DNA from: Ramazzottius varieornatus
Lineage: Eukaryota > Tardigrada > Eutardigrada > Parachela > Ramazzottiidae
Length of the DNA: 64,000 nucleotides
Direction: 5' to 3'
Assembly: GCA_001949185.1 (NCBI GenBank)
Contig: BDGG01000009.1
Coordinates: forward strand, 493,347 to 557,346
The position numbers were made by a program, and so were the translations under genes. The notes under the pieces were generated by a model, which was not told the DNA's origin, searched no databases, and saw only the letters and a list, made by a program, of their open reading frames with translations. Position 1 is the first letter of the stretch, and each line of letters opens with the position of its first letter. Shown piece by piece: positions 22,940-36,301 of this stretch.

Positions 22940-24366
22940 ATGAGTAGCTCGGAGGAGGTTTCATGGATCTCGTGGTTCTGCGGCCTTCGTGGCAACGAGT
23001 TTTTCTGCGAGGTGGCTTGCTCATAACAGATCCGCATGCTCCCATTGGACAATGTGTATAACTGTGTCCTAACTACCGATTCTGCAGGTGGACGAGGATT
23101 ACATACAGGACAAGTTTAACCTGACGGGACTGAATGAGCAGATTCCACATTATAGGCAAGCACTGGACATGATACTCGATCTGGAACCAGGTAAAGCAGG
23201 CTACTTCCCGTTTGTGTTTGCATAACGACTACTTCATGACTGTTTCTTGCAGAAGAAGAGCTGGAAGATAATCCGAACCAGAGCGACCTGATCGAACAAG
23301 CAGCAGAGATGGTAAGACTGGAGACGACTGGAGACAATCTTTTTACGACATGAGAAAAGCTGATTTTTTATGCCTGTCATGAGACGGTCGGATTATGTTC
23401 TCCCTTTTGATGTTTCTGTTTGCTTTTGCAGCTTTATGGTTTAATTCATGCACGATACATTCTCACAAATCGTGGCATCGCACAAATGGTAGACGAGTCT
23501 TCGAAGACAGCGTTGCTTACTTGCTAATGACACCACTTCCGGTACGTCAACTGCGTCGTGTTTCAGGTGGATAAGTATCAGACTGGAGACTTTGGGCATT
23601 GTCCACGTGTGTATTGCGAGAACCAGCCAGTTCTGCCGATTGGCTTGTCGGATGTTCCAGGTTAGTATGCTCGGATTTACTTGTTCCTCCATGAGCTTAT
23701 ACAGCGACTTCCGGTCGGCGAAGTGTTTAGTGTCATGGTGAGTAAGCGATGACTTCTTTAGGTGAAAGCATGGTCAAACTTTACTGTCCACGCTGCATGG
23801 ACGTTTACACTCCCAAAAGCTCGCGACATCATCACACCGATGGAGCTTACTACGGGACGGGGTTTCCTCACATGGTCTTCATGGTTCATCCGGAGCACAG
23901 GCCAAAACGACCAGCCAGTCAGTTTGTTGCGCGGTATGTCCTTTCCCTTCTGTAGTATGGACGCTCGACAGACATAGTCAGCCAGGTCGTTTTTCCCCAG
24001 TGATGCGCGTTTCCGGTGTTGTTGGCTCGAAGCGTGCGCCACTTGAAAAAACGATCTTGTCGAGCTCGCTTTCCGAGCTCCTGTATGTACTTTAATCTTG
24101 TCAGCGTACTTTTGGCTGGATTCTTATCCTGATCTGTATTTTGCAGCCTTTTTGGGTTTAAAATTCATCCATTAGCCTACCAACTACAGTACCAAGCTTC
24201 CACACAGAATCCAGCTCCTGCTGCTGCCGTAGCTCAGAAGCCACAAGCGGTCTCCCGACAGGAGCAAAACCGGAACCGCACCCGAAGCATTTCGAAATCG
24301 CCCAACAACAGCGACACTGGATTCCCTGTTTCGCAGGGCCGACTCCCTTGGACGCACGATAAATAG
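22940..24366 (+). CDS. CSNK2B: Casein kinase II regulatory subunit beta
   Basis: Seven exons in phase, 258 aa: 22940-23011, 23088-23190, 23253-23311, 23432-23488, 23567-23660, 23762-23933, 24147-24366. Near identity to the recalled human sequence through [51 protein letters not shown] and [15 protein letters not shown]. The N-terminal MSSSEE autophosphorylation serines are conserved, as are the zinc-finger cysteines (CPRVYCENQ ... CPRCMD). The C-terminus after HPLAYQLQ is diverged, longer and Gln/Asn/Ser-rich. It forms the dimeric regulatory core of the CK2 tetramer. A 5'UTR intron precedes the ATG, and intron 6 holds a hairpin MITE. Confidence 0.97.
23969..24082. repeat. Hairpin MITE copy 15 (single), CK2-beta intron 6
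   Basis: CAGGTCGTTTTTCCCCAGT ... CACTTGAAAAAACGATCTTG arms; ends TTTCCGAGCTCC. Confidence 0.8.
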
Positions 24367-24632
24367 GTCTTCAACTTACTGTTTGACTATCTCATTTCGG
24401 CAGTTTGTGCCAGCTTATTCCTTAACTTAATAGCAGTCGTTTTTTTCTCGTGGGAAATTTCTCCAACAGTGTTTACTGATGTATTGTTCACATCGTTCTT
24501 GGCTGGCCGCGGCAAAGTTTGCTTGGAATATTTTGTACTACCTTGGTAGTTTGCTGGCTTACTGTATGGAAGATACTGATCGTTGCGTTAACTTATCTCA
24601 TCAACATTATTCGGTTAGACAGTTTTACTGGC

Positions 24633-24638
24633 AATAAA
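24633..24638 (+). terminator. Polyadenylation signal, CK2-beta
   Basis: AATAAA 267 bp after the stop, before the Harbinger element begins. Confidence 0.6.
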
Positions 24639-25092
24639 TATTTTACCACATATTAAACTGTGTCTTCGCTGGGTCCGGATACTAGTTTGTGAGGAGAAAA
24701 CCCCCCGATCGCGAACCTTGGGTATACTCGGAGCACTGTGTTACAGACTTACCGGTTTCGCCAAAGAGACAACCGTGATTACAAACTCAGTACACAAGTT
24801 AAGCTGCCAGCTCCGGTTGCGACTCCGGCTGCTGTTAAGGCTTAGCTCCGCCCCTTTTGTGACGTCTAACCGGAATTGCCTTCCGGAACCACGGTTATTT
24901 TCGAGAAATACGCGTAGTGGAAATACGGTTAATTTAGCATGGTGCAGCAACATGACCGTCTGATTAATCAAACGCGCGGCCCTTCAAATTTAAATTTTAT
25001 TTCCAGCCATTTTCTCTATTACTTAGCTTCTTCTTGAATTACTGCTCGCTTTTTCAAGATTCTTGTTTAAATGGTGGCCTGATAGGTTAAGG

Positions 25093-26027
25093 ATGGACGA
25101 GAATGGATTATGTGGGAGTGTGGCGTCTCCTGGATCATCAGTAAGCGGGGGAAAAGAAGTGGAGGCAAAGGCTACTCGATTCCACTGGGACGAAGAGAGT
25201 CAAGTTCGTCTCTTGAAACAATACAGAACGACCATGGAGATATTCGAAGGAACTGAAACGGGAATGTATAATGAGATCTTCAAGTCCCTGCTGTCTGCCG
25301 GAATGAAGCTCAAGACTGCGCGTGCTGTTCAAGAGAAGACCAAAGCAATTGTTAGTGAATTTGAAGCGTCTAACCGTATGGGAGAATGGAAGTCTGGTGA
25401 TCCTGGTTCCTTTACCGAGAAAGAGAGGTTACTTGTCGACATTATCGAATACATAAACGATCACGGAGTCAAGCGCTACTGTAAGCTGTCCAAGAAAAAG
25501 AGCTTGGAAGAAGAGAAGCAAGCCCGGAAAGACCAGAAGTTCAAAGACGCAGCAACTTTCAGCAAACGGAAGCGTCGAAGTGCGCAGGACCATGAACTGA
25601 CGCCTGATCCATTGGATCGTAAGTAGTGTTCTTCTCGAGATCAAGGTGTACGCTTTCTCTTGAGAATTTGAAATCGTTTTCCCCAGTATCCTAACCATCA
25701 TACTTTGTTTTGCAGTAGACAGACAACGACGCTCTCAATACGCCAAAACGAGAGCGAACAAGCTACAATCATATGTTGAAATCGTTCCTGGAAAGTTCTA
25801 CGGAGGTGAAAAATAAAGAGCTGCAGATCAAGGAGGAACTCCTGGCAGTCGAACGTACCCGCGAAGCAAGACTGTCTGAAGAGAGCAAGATGAAGTATGA
25901 ATTGGAACAGAAACGGATTGAAGCTGACCAGATAAAGATGGTGAACGACCGGAAACGAGAGGAGCTTTTCGCTAACGTCATGCTAGAAGCTCTCCGAACT
26001 TTGAAGAAAGATTTATATACTGTTTGA
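25093..26027 (+). CDS. Harbinger Myb/SANT-like DNA-binding protein
   Basis: Two exons, 25093-25618 and 25723-26027, in phase, 276 aa. Residues around 30-110 form a Myb/SANT-like trihelix domain (RFHWDEESQVRLLKQYRTT ... KTARAVQEKTKAIVSEFE). A basic stretch (FSKRKRRS) could be a nuclear signal, and the C-terminus is a charged coiled coil (EELLAVERTREARLSEESK). In Harbinger elements this second protein brings the transposase into the nucleus and to the element ends; that role is inferred. The upstream CAG acceptor (after 25715) would put the coiled coil out of frame, so the second CAG (ending 25722) is preferred. Confidence 0.8.
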
Positions 26028-26114
26028 AATGTTAAAAAAACGTTTCCAGAATTAATTTTGTTACATTTACTTTGAAATGAAGTATCGCAAAGTAGTCAAA
26101 AACCGTTATTGAAT

Positions 26115-27182
26115 TCAATCCAGTCTGTTTTTCAAGTACTGCTCTAAAGACGGAGGAGCTATCCCAAAAAAATCAGAAACTTTACCACCATGACCAAGAC
26201 AGACTCTACAATTAGTTAGCAGCGTACCAACTGTGTACAGAGAGCCTACGGACTGCAGAAGAACCTTCAGGTTTTTCTCAAAATCTAGAAATGCAGATTG
26301 CTGAACCACTTCGTCGAAACCCCATTCCACGGCAATCCGGACGCCCGCCATAGCTACGTTGAAGTCTTTCTGCTCATCTGACAGAGCAAGCGCTCCATTG
26401 CGGAATGGACCTTCGAGGTATTCGGAAATAGGGTATGCAGGATCCCCATAGATACGATAGATCGTCCCGATTACATTCATTTTCGTCGTCAAAAGCTTTA
26501 TCAAGCCGCTTTCAGCCAGCATACCAGAATCATGACGTCGTTCAGGCCAAGGTCCATCGAGGTTCACTACCAGACCGTTAGGTGCCATCACTGACTGAAA
26601 CTTAAGGCCATGCAGTCGATAATGGCCACTGTAGATGGTTCTTTGATCCTTCTTCGGACGACAGCATGGACGAAACGTCCCGTCTATGAAGCCCCATATA
26701 TCGCGAAGTGGTGCGCCTTTCCGCCTGACTGCTCTGCAAAACAAAGCGATATCTTTTGCTGTAAGCCAACACAAATCTAGAGACATAAGTAGATGTCCAA
26801 AGGTAGCATCCACGTGTCCAACAATCCAACTGAACGCCATCGATAATTCGGGCTTGCTCCGACGGTAAATCAGGCTCAGAGTCGTGTATCGACTTGGATA
26901 GCTTAGTCGGCCCAAAAGAATGCACAAGATTTCCGTCCCGTCGAAACGTGATCTGTTTTCCAGAATGACAGACTCAGGGATGTCGAGGGCTTCCCGTAAG
27001 CGAGGAATATTTTCTCGCGTGAAGCGGAACCAGTCCCAAACCAATCCCAAGTCTGAAATCACATCCAAGTCGAAAGGAATCTTCAACGGTCTTTCCACCT
27101 TTGGCAGTGACAACATAAGGACAGTCTCCTCATAAGACAACAGACCCGACATCAGTAACAAGCAAGACGTTTTCTTATCCAT
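26115..27182 (-). CDS. Harbinger DDE transposase (HARBI1-type nuclease)
   Basis: About 355 aa, open from ATG at 27182 to the stop at 26115; the frame stays open a little upstream after a possible acceptor, so a short first exon is possible. DDE motifs appear in order: GFIDGTFRPCC (first Asp), NLDGPWPERRHDSGM (second), GDPAYP, and a late Glu in RIAVEWGFDE. An N-terminal helical region resembles the HTH part of the family (MAFSWIVGHVDATFGHLL). It should cut and join the element ends together with the Myb-like partner. No frameshift or stop is seen. It converges on the partner gene with 87 bp between stops. Confidence 0.88.
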   Translation of the reverse strand: MDKKTSCLLLMSGLLSYEETVLMLSLPKVERPLKIPFDLDVISDLGLVWDWFRFTRENIPRLREALDIPESVILENRSRFDGTEILCILLGRLSYPSRYTTLSLIYRRSKPELSMAFSWIVGHVDATFGHLLMSLDLCWLTAKDIALFCRAVRRKGAPLRDIWGFIDGTFRPCCRPKKDQRTIYSGHYRLHGLKFQSVMAPNGLVVNLDGPWPERRHDSGMLAESGLIKLLTTKMNVIGTIYRIYGDPAYPISEYLEGPFRNGALALSDEQKDFNVAMAGVRIAVEWGFDEVVQQSAFLDFEKNLKVLLQSVGSLYTVGTLLTNCRVCLGHGGKVSDFFGIAPPSLEQYLKNRLD

Positions 27183-27737
27183 TCCGTATGGAGTAAGCTC
27201 AGACAAAATCTACAGAAACATATTTCTTCCAGCAAGAAACGAAAGAAATTCGCGCAATTTGAACCGTAGCGGAAAGTTTGAGTGTGCAACAGCTTAACCC
27301 GCAAGAAAAAGTTCGCTTACGACTCCGACTCCCGCTGTATCAGCAGTCGGAAAGTGAACCGGAGTGGTGCAGCTTAAACTGTGTAGTATTGCTGAGACGA
27401 CTGGTAGACTTTGTTTAAATTGTTTTACTCTATGAAACCACTTTATTTGTCTTGAAATTTTTGAAAATTCAGACGGGAAGAGAACTTCATGCCACGCCTT
27501 GTTTCTCTTGTCTCATTCGAGCCCATCAAGCCTGTATGATATACAAATCAATGAACCCATTCGAGTGAAACGGCGGTCAGCTGTTCACTTATGAGTTGCG
27601 ACTTGCGAGGAGAGTTCGGTTAGAATTTGATTTTATCCGCTTCTTCGGCTTTTGATGCATTTCACCTGTTCCTTCACTGTCTTGTCTCTCCTTTAGAATC
27701 TAGGTCACTGGAGGCTTGACGAAGTCTTGCGGATAGG

Positions 27738-30395
<2,658 letters not shown>

Positions 30396-31123
30396 GTGTA
30401 TTGGCAGTTCGCGATTCGAAAGTTACTCCTGCCTATGTTTGACCATTGCTCAACTGTGCGAACCTCCGCATTTTTAAAATACTCATACTTTTTTGCTTAT
30501 CTGCTTCCTGTATTTATTATAGCAATGAAAACTCTCAAACACGAGGCTGGCCAGCTTCGTTCTGCTGAGTGAGCGGACTACGACATAGAATGCGCGGTAA
30601 CAAATGCCTTGGATACTTTGTGGAATCTCGCGAAGTGAGAAATGCCACTTGAAGGACCTATAATTGCGACGGTAACATTTATTGTTGGCAGACAGTTTGG
30701 TGGCAAATACAGTATGAATAAAATTTAAATACAAAGGGTCAAAACCGCGTGCAGGCAAAAAGATAGAAATCACACAAGTTGTGCGTGCAGAGGGAGAAAC
30801 AAGAAGTGCTGAGCAAGAACTAAGAAAGTGGAGAGTGGAAACCAGGAAGAAAACAGGACTCAAGAGAAAGAGCAATAAAAAATCAAAAGCAAGCGGAAAG
30901 AATGCACTCGAGCCGAACTCGACATACATAAAACAAGGAACTCAGATAATTTACTGCGAGACATACGAAATTGCAGCAATAACTGCCACTACCGAGAGCG
31001 TTAACAACACGGTGGATTAATTTCTATCGGAAGAAATTTTCGACTTGATATTTTTACAGGAATATTACACCTGGTGTTTCTGAAGGACCAACGAGTTTCA
31101 CGACCTAACCTAGCCGATATCCT
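30396..31123. other. Convergent 3' region, KMO (+) and unidentified gene (-)
   Basis: A 148-codon minus-strand open frame at 30483-30929 is low-complexity (Leu/Phe/Ser) and probably the antisense of A-rich 3'UTR. Nothing else recognised. Confidence 0.4.
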
Positions 31124-33090
31124 TTACAGGAGCCCTAAAACACAACAACACAATTTACTCGTCATCGGCTATGATGTGAAAATATTCGGCAAACCCAAGT
31201 ACCACTCACCATGAAGGTTCGTCGCATGAAAGATAGGCACTTCCGGAAATTCGATTTCTTCTTCTTGACAGCCCGCTCCACGACTTTATCCGCTTCGCCA
31301 GTCACACCGATGTTGACCGAAGGGGCTCCTGCAAAATCAGTGAGATACACAATGTACATTTGCAGCAACTGTACACGCGGCAAAATTCGTGGGAATAACG
31401 TTACAGTACCTTTAGGTGGAGTTAGGTCCAGGCCGAAGGTGGCGGTCTCGGAGACCTGTTGACCAGTGTGTGCAAGGCTAGTCGTGTTGCAAAGTTCCAC
31501 GGAGCCAGCAGACTCCGTGAAGACCGCCGTTGGAACATCGACCAAGCCCGTGAAGGCCGTCAGGCCGGAAGTGGAGGCCACGATATCATGCTCTGCGAAC
31601 GACTCCCCTACAAGCATGGAAAACAAACTTGAACTTATTCGTGTCACAACCGACAAACACCTGACCATCAAAAGTCCTCGACTGATACGACAGACTCACT
31701 GCGGGCGAAACGGGGCGAGCAACTTACCTAGAGCAAGACGGAGTTCTTCTGCTGCTGCAATGCGATTAACGATTGCTTTCCATTGGCTCGAAGCAGCAAA
31801 CATCCCCCAGTCGCTCTCGGGAAGACCATTCTGAGCGAACCCATCGTCATCAGATGGACTGGCTGTGAACCAGATTATAAAATCACAAGAATCAAAGTGT
31901 AATACCGGTACTCGTTCATGACGGAGCTCTCTGTTCTAGGACTCTGTGAGACTTACTACTCATATCGGATTGGCGGTCACCGTCTTCATCACCGAACCCG
32001 GAATCTCTCCGGTCTTCAAAAGCCGGATTCGGCCGGTAACTTTGGGCCGCAACGGGAACGTGACGAGGAGTGTCATCCAGCAGCAACGTGATGGACATCT
32101 TCTGGTGCTGGTGGTCTGTCTCAACCAGCAGCCAAGGATGTTCTTGTACGACGTCAGCCTGCAAACAAATATCCAGTGACGAATCGAGGATTGTAACGCT
32201 CAAACTCAGTTGGGTCGAAGAGATGTGAGTGCTTGACAGACAAACTCCACCACATCGTCTTCCCAAGTGGCGCACTCTCCTGGCCACCAAGACTGAAACG
32301 TGCACCACTTGAAAAACCTCGACAAAAATTTTTGCGAAGTGGCGCACGTGCCAGGAGGTAATCCGTTAGAACGTGCGCCACTTGAAAAAACAATCTGGTC
32401 GAGTCTATTTGTCGAGCTGGGACATGATGCCTCCGGGCAGGGAAGCAACAGGAGTGGGGCGTCTTATCTGTACAGCCAGACGTTGGAGCTGTGTCGGGGA
32501 TGCGATGGAACTAACGTCGGTTGTCTGAACAGGCCACTGATCCTCCCACATGCCGTCTGTCTCGTAGAACGAAGAACTGGAGTAAGGAAATTCGTCCCAT
32601 GAGCACGAAGACAACTCTGCGTAGTGGAGGCGTTCCGGGTCTCCCGAATGATGAGATGACTGCGTCTAGAAAACAACAGGAATATAGTCTTGAATGATCA
32701 ACATATGCATCAGTCCTTCGTCTCAGGTACAGTACTTCCAGAGGGCACGAAAGCCTACAACTGCTCATATTTCTTCAGTTCATGGGATTAGATATTGCCA
32801 TGAAGATCTATGGTTTGGTACACTTACGAGAACGAATCGGCGGAGTGAGGTGCGAAGTCGCTCCAGGCGGAGGCGCTGTTCTTCTTTGGGATGTCATCGA
32901 AAGGATTATCGGGCCAGAATAACGCGTCCAGCCGTGATGTCTCCTTCGTTGGCATCGCGGCCACTTCGGCTTCGTATTCCCATTGACTCCCTCGAAGACA
33001 CACTTGGTCCTGCAGAATCAGGGACAACAATCTGCTCTTCGGCTGCGGTGGTGACACTCGTCCGAAGGCGTGAAGAAAGCTTCGAGACAT
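31124..33090 (-). CDS. Unidentified multi-exon gene, about 390 aa
   Basis: I do not recognise the family. Eight exons can be joined in phase: 33090-32828, a 19-nt microexon 32754-32736, 32665-32474, 32158-31957, 31862-31728, 31607-31410, 31328-31210, 31168-31124. The phases of the third exon require the microexon or something equivalent. The product starts MSRSFLHAFGRVSPPQPK. It has an acidic/aromatic segment with NPFDDIP, SWDEFPYSSSS and MWEDQW, then VQEHPWLLVETDHQHQKM, a polar acidic tract (DRRDSGFGDEDGDRQSD), and DWGMFAASSQWKAIVNRIAA. A Ser/Thr-rich stretch, a basic patch AVKKKKSNFRKC and a short Cys-rich end (KLCCCVLGLL) close the protein. The NPF and short D/W-rich motifs recall endocytic adaptors, which is only a thought. 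Exon borders are moderately supported; the first and last exons are weakest. Confidence 0.5.
32233..32422. repeat. Hairpin MITE copy 18 (double), intron of the unidentified gene
   Basis: CTCCACCACATCGTCTTCCCAAG... through ...CTGGTCGAGTCTATTTGTCGAGCTGGG; two hairpins. Confidence 0.85.
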
Positions 33091-33410
33091 CTTCGTCCGC
33101 GTTCTGGACAAGCCAAAGACCAATTTGGTACACCGGACGGACAGAGGATGGGAAAGGAAGGTGCTGGGGAATATAACAAGAGAATAGAAATAAAACTTGT
33201 AAAGGTGTCGCCGGCGAAATGGAGAAGATTCGCGAATGAATGGAGATTCTTCGGTCCATCCATGAGATCATTCTGACATCACGCCATTATGAGTCATTCT
33301 TGAGAATCGGCGATAAAATTTTCCGCTGACGTAAAAACAAGGATTCCATTGCAAAACAGCAGTTGATGGTGGCGCCATCTGACCAGAGACCGCGAGAATC
33401 TATGACGTAG

Positions 33411-36193
33411 CGACTCCACACCAGACGTTTTCCATTTGAAAGTCCATTCGAGCGACACTGTCATAGTTCGGTCCAACGTACTGTTATTGACTACTCTCTG
33501 GTCCGCTCGTCCGATGTGCCTCTTGTCAGTAGCTTTGACGTCCTGGACCAGCATCCCGGCCTTTCAGACCATCTTATCATGTGTGTGGAAATCAAGCTCC
33601 AACAGCACTGTACACGTGGTTCGAGACGGCGTCCGACACCTTCTGACCAGCCAAAGGTCCGCACCAACTGGACTGCATTGGCACAGGAGATTGTGGGTCC
33701 TCTGACGTCATCATTCGCAGCCGGCCAGTATGACAGCCTGTCAGCGCTGCTTGATGTGGCACCAGGCATGGTTGCTCAACTGCGAAGAACATACTCGTAT
33801 CAGCCACGAGTGTCAACCTGTGACCCGCACCCAGCCTCTCTTCGAAACAGATTGAGCAAGAGCAAAGAAGCCTACAGAAATACCAGCGATATAAAGGCTC
33901 GGAAAGCTTTGGCTGCTAGGATGCGCCGCATAGTGAGGTCCCTGCAGGTAAACGAGCATCTGACCTCCCTCCGGTCCCTCCTGACGTCGAAACGGCACAA
34001 CCTCGGAAGCTTTTGGAATATGTTCAAGGACCCTAATACCGAGAACTCATTACCATTTACTGTAGAAGAAATTACGCAGCACTTGTCTCAGATGATGGGA
34101 CAGCCTACCGAAGCACTACTGGTTAACGAATCGGTATTACGTCTCTTTCGAACGACAGACAATAAGAGCTGCCACGATCGACTGACACTCGACGAGCTCA
34201 TGGGAGCCATCATGAATATCCAGTCGAAGAGCTCTAGTGGTCCTGACAAGCTTCCCACCGAACTATATAAACTGCTACTGTACCATCGCGATTACCAGCT
34301 TTTAATGCTAGCGTGTTTGAACGAGATGCTCTGCTCGGGCACCGTGCCTGCTGAGTGGCTCTTTTCCAAGCTCGTGACTATCCCAAAGAAGGGCAAATCC
34401 GTCTCGTTGGAAAACTTGCGCCCAATATCCATCATTGCGTTATCCAGGAGAATTTTCATGAAACTTGTGTGTAGACGGCTCGTCCTGTACCTTCCCCATG
34501 CTGCACAGCAATTTGGGTTCACGGCTGGCAAGTCCTGCTCGGAAGCGCTTCTTACATACTCTGCCGCAATTGAAACCTCCCTGCCGCGCGGAGGCTATTG
34601 CGTAGCGGTGTTCCTCGACCTTAAGGCCGCTTTCGGTACCGTAAACCATGGCCCACTCCTTTCGCTCCTTGAGCTGTCCATGACACCTTTCCCCCTCTGC
34701 AAGATCATGAAGTACGTTTATCACAACTCTGCCTGTAGTGTCTTCGCAAACGGCGAGTACGGTGAACCTTCCAGACCAACGAAGGGTGTAAAGCAAGGAG
34801 ACCCAGCGTCAGGTGAACTTTGTATATTTTATATTTCGAAACTCCATGAATATGTCAGTCAGGGCCGACAAGCGGAAATCACCCTGGGCGGTCGTCCAGT
34901 ATTTCTGGTGTACGCCGACGACATCGTGATTCTATCGGTCTCAATCGTGCACGCTCAGCTGACTATTAGCCGAGTTTGTGAATACAAGAAGGCTCTTGGT
35001 CTTACTCTGAACGTGCCAAAATGCGCAGTCATGCACATAAGCAGAACCAAAGCTCGTCTACAATCACTTCCGCCTCTCTTCATCGGCAACACGGAAGTTG
35101 AGATTGTTACACAATTCAAGTACCTCGGAGCAACAGTCAACAGCTCGAACAAATACACCCAGACGAAGCTTCCGAACGTGCCTATTGCGACTGCTGCGTC
35201 TGCTATGATGCTCCGTTGCATCACCCAACGAGCAACTTGTGGGCCAGTTGACTTGGGGCTCGAGCTTTTCGGCACCTTTGCAAAATCGGTAGCTTCGACC
35301 GGCTATATTATATTCAACGAATGGCTCTCTCCTGGATCCCACCTACTCAAACGAGAGAACATGAACCAGGTTTTTACCCGCTTTCTCGAAGGCGAACCTC
35401 GCCTGACCACGGGCTGTATCACATAACGGGTGTGCTTCCGCTAAGCTTTCAACTTGCCGAGATGACCGTACAGTTCTATATGAAAACAGCTCGCTCGTCG
35501 GTGGACGAGCTTGAAATTTGTGCCTTAAAGCAGATCCTAGCGGACCGTAAGTTACGGGGAACCATATACAAACGCTTCCTGCAGCCTGTCTTCGGGCTAA
35601 ATAATTCAGACTCTGTAGATGTCTCAATAGCGAAAATATCCTGTTTTAACCACTCTGAGTGCTTCGCATCAGCCAAGAACCAGTTTCTTACAGCCATTCA
35701 CGGAATGGTTGCTCTCTCACCAAAGCTCGACCTTCTTGTGAAAGTTTTTCCTTCCAATACTCTGCCAGGTAGGCTATCAGGCAGTTCTAAGATCACTGTT
35801 GGACTGGCGCACACATTGTGCCGCGTTCTTTTATCATCGTTCAATCTGTCAGTTGAAACGGGCCGATGGGGATCATCCATCACTCGCGTTCACCAGGAAG
35901 ACCGGAAGTGCCGACTCTGCTTAGTCGGAATCGAGAACATACCGCATTTTACGACTATATGTCCTCTCTTTGACGGTCCTCGTCGAGACCTTACAGGCGA
36001 CCTCTGCGAACTCGGGTTCTCGAGCTGTATCGACTTAGTTCCGTGTCTGGTGCGCTGTCTAACTGCTGCACACGTGCCTGGTTGTCTGCTATTCGCAAAG
36101 TTCTTCCATAAAGTCTTGGGTCATCCTGTTCTCACCAAAGCATGTCCAAACACTATCCGTCAAACTCCTTCACTGGTGATCAGTAGCGCATGA
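33411..36193 (+). mobile_element. 5'-truncated non-LTR retrotransposon (APE-type LINE), frameshifted
   Basis: The open frame begins in the last part of an apurinic-like endonuclease (VQRTVIDYSLV ... VLDQHPGLSDHLIM), so the 5' half is missing. Reverse transcriptase follows: LRPISIIALSRRIFMKLV, QFGFTAGKSCSEALL, FLDLKAAFGTVNH, KGVKQGDPASGE and the catalytic YADDIVIL, then the thumb region QFKYLGATVNSS. A frameshift near 35390-35426 moves the C-terminal part into another frame (open to 36193), which ends with a CX2CX7HX4C zinc knuckle (CRLCLVGIENIPHFTTIC). In motif A the usual AFD reads AFG, a further sign of decay. I cannot assign the clade. Downstream ORF and 3' end are listed separately. Confidence 0.85.
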
Positions 36194-36301
36194 CACGCCT
36201 GCATACCTCTGAGAGCGCTTCCGCGCTCTTTGCACTCACGGCTTTGTATCAAATGGACAGATGACCAGACATAGCAAATAACCAAATGCTACTTTCAGAT
36301 T

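Larger units (their letters stand above)
24799..27377. mobile_element. PIF/Harbinger DNA transposon, apparently intact
   Basis: Imperfect terminal inverted repeats: the left end TTAAGCTGCCAGCTCCGGTT at 24799 pairs with the right end (GGAGTGGTGCAGCTTAA at 27361-27377), and both are followed inward by TCCG(G/A)CTGCTG. A TTA or TAA triplet at each end would fit the family's 3-bp target duplication. The similarity continues outward over TACACA, so the exact boundary is uncertain. The element carries two convergent genes, a Myb/SANT-like protein (+) and a DDE transposase (-), the standard Harbinger pair. Both reading frames are open, which suggests recent activity. Confidence 0.85.

Noticed and set aside
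30483-30929. 148-codon minus-strand ORF
   Set aside because: Leu/Phe/Ser-rich antisense of an A-rich 3'UTR; no splice or domain support.
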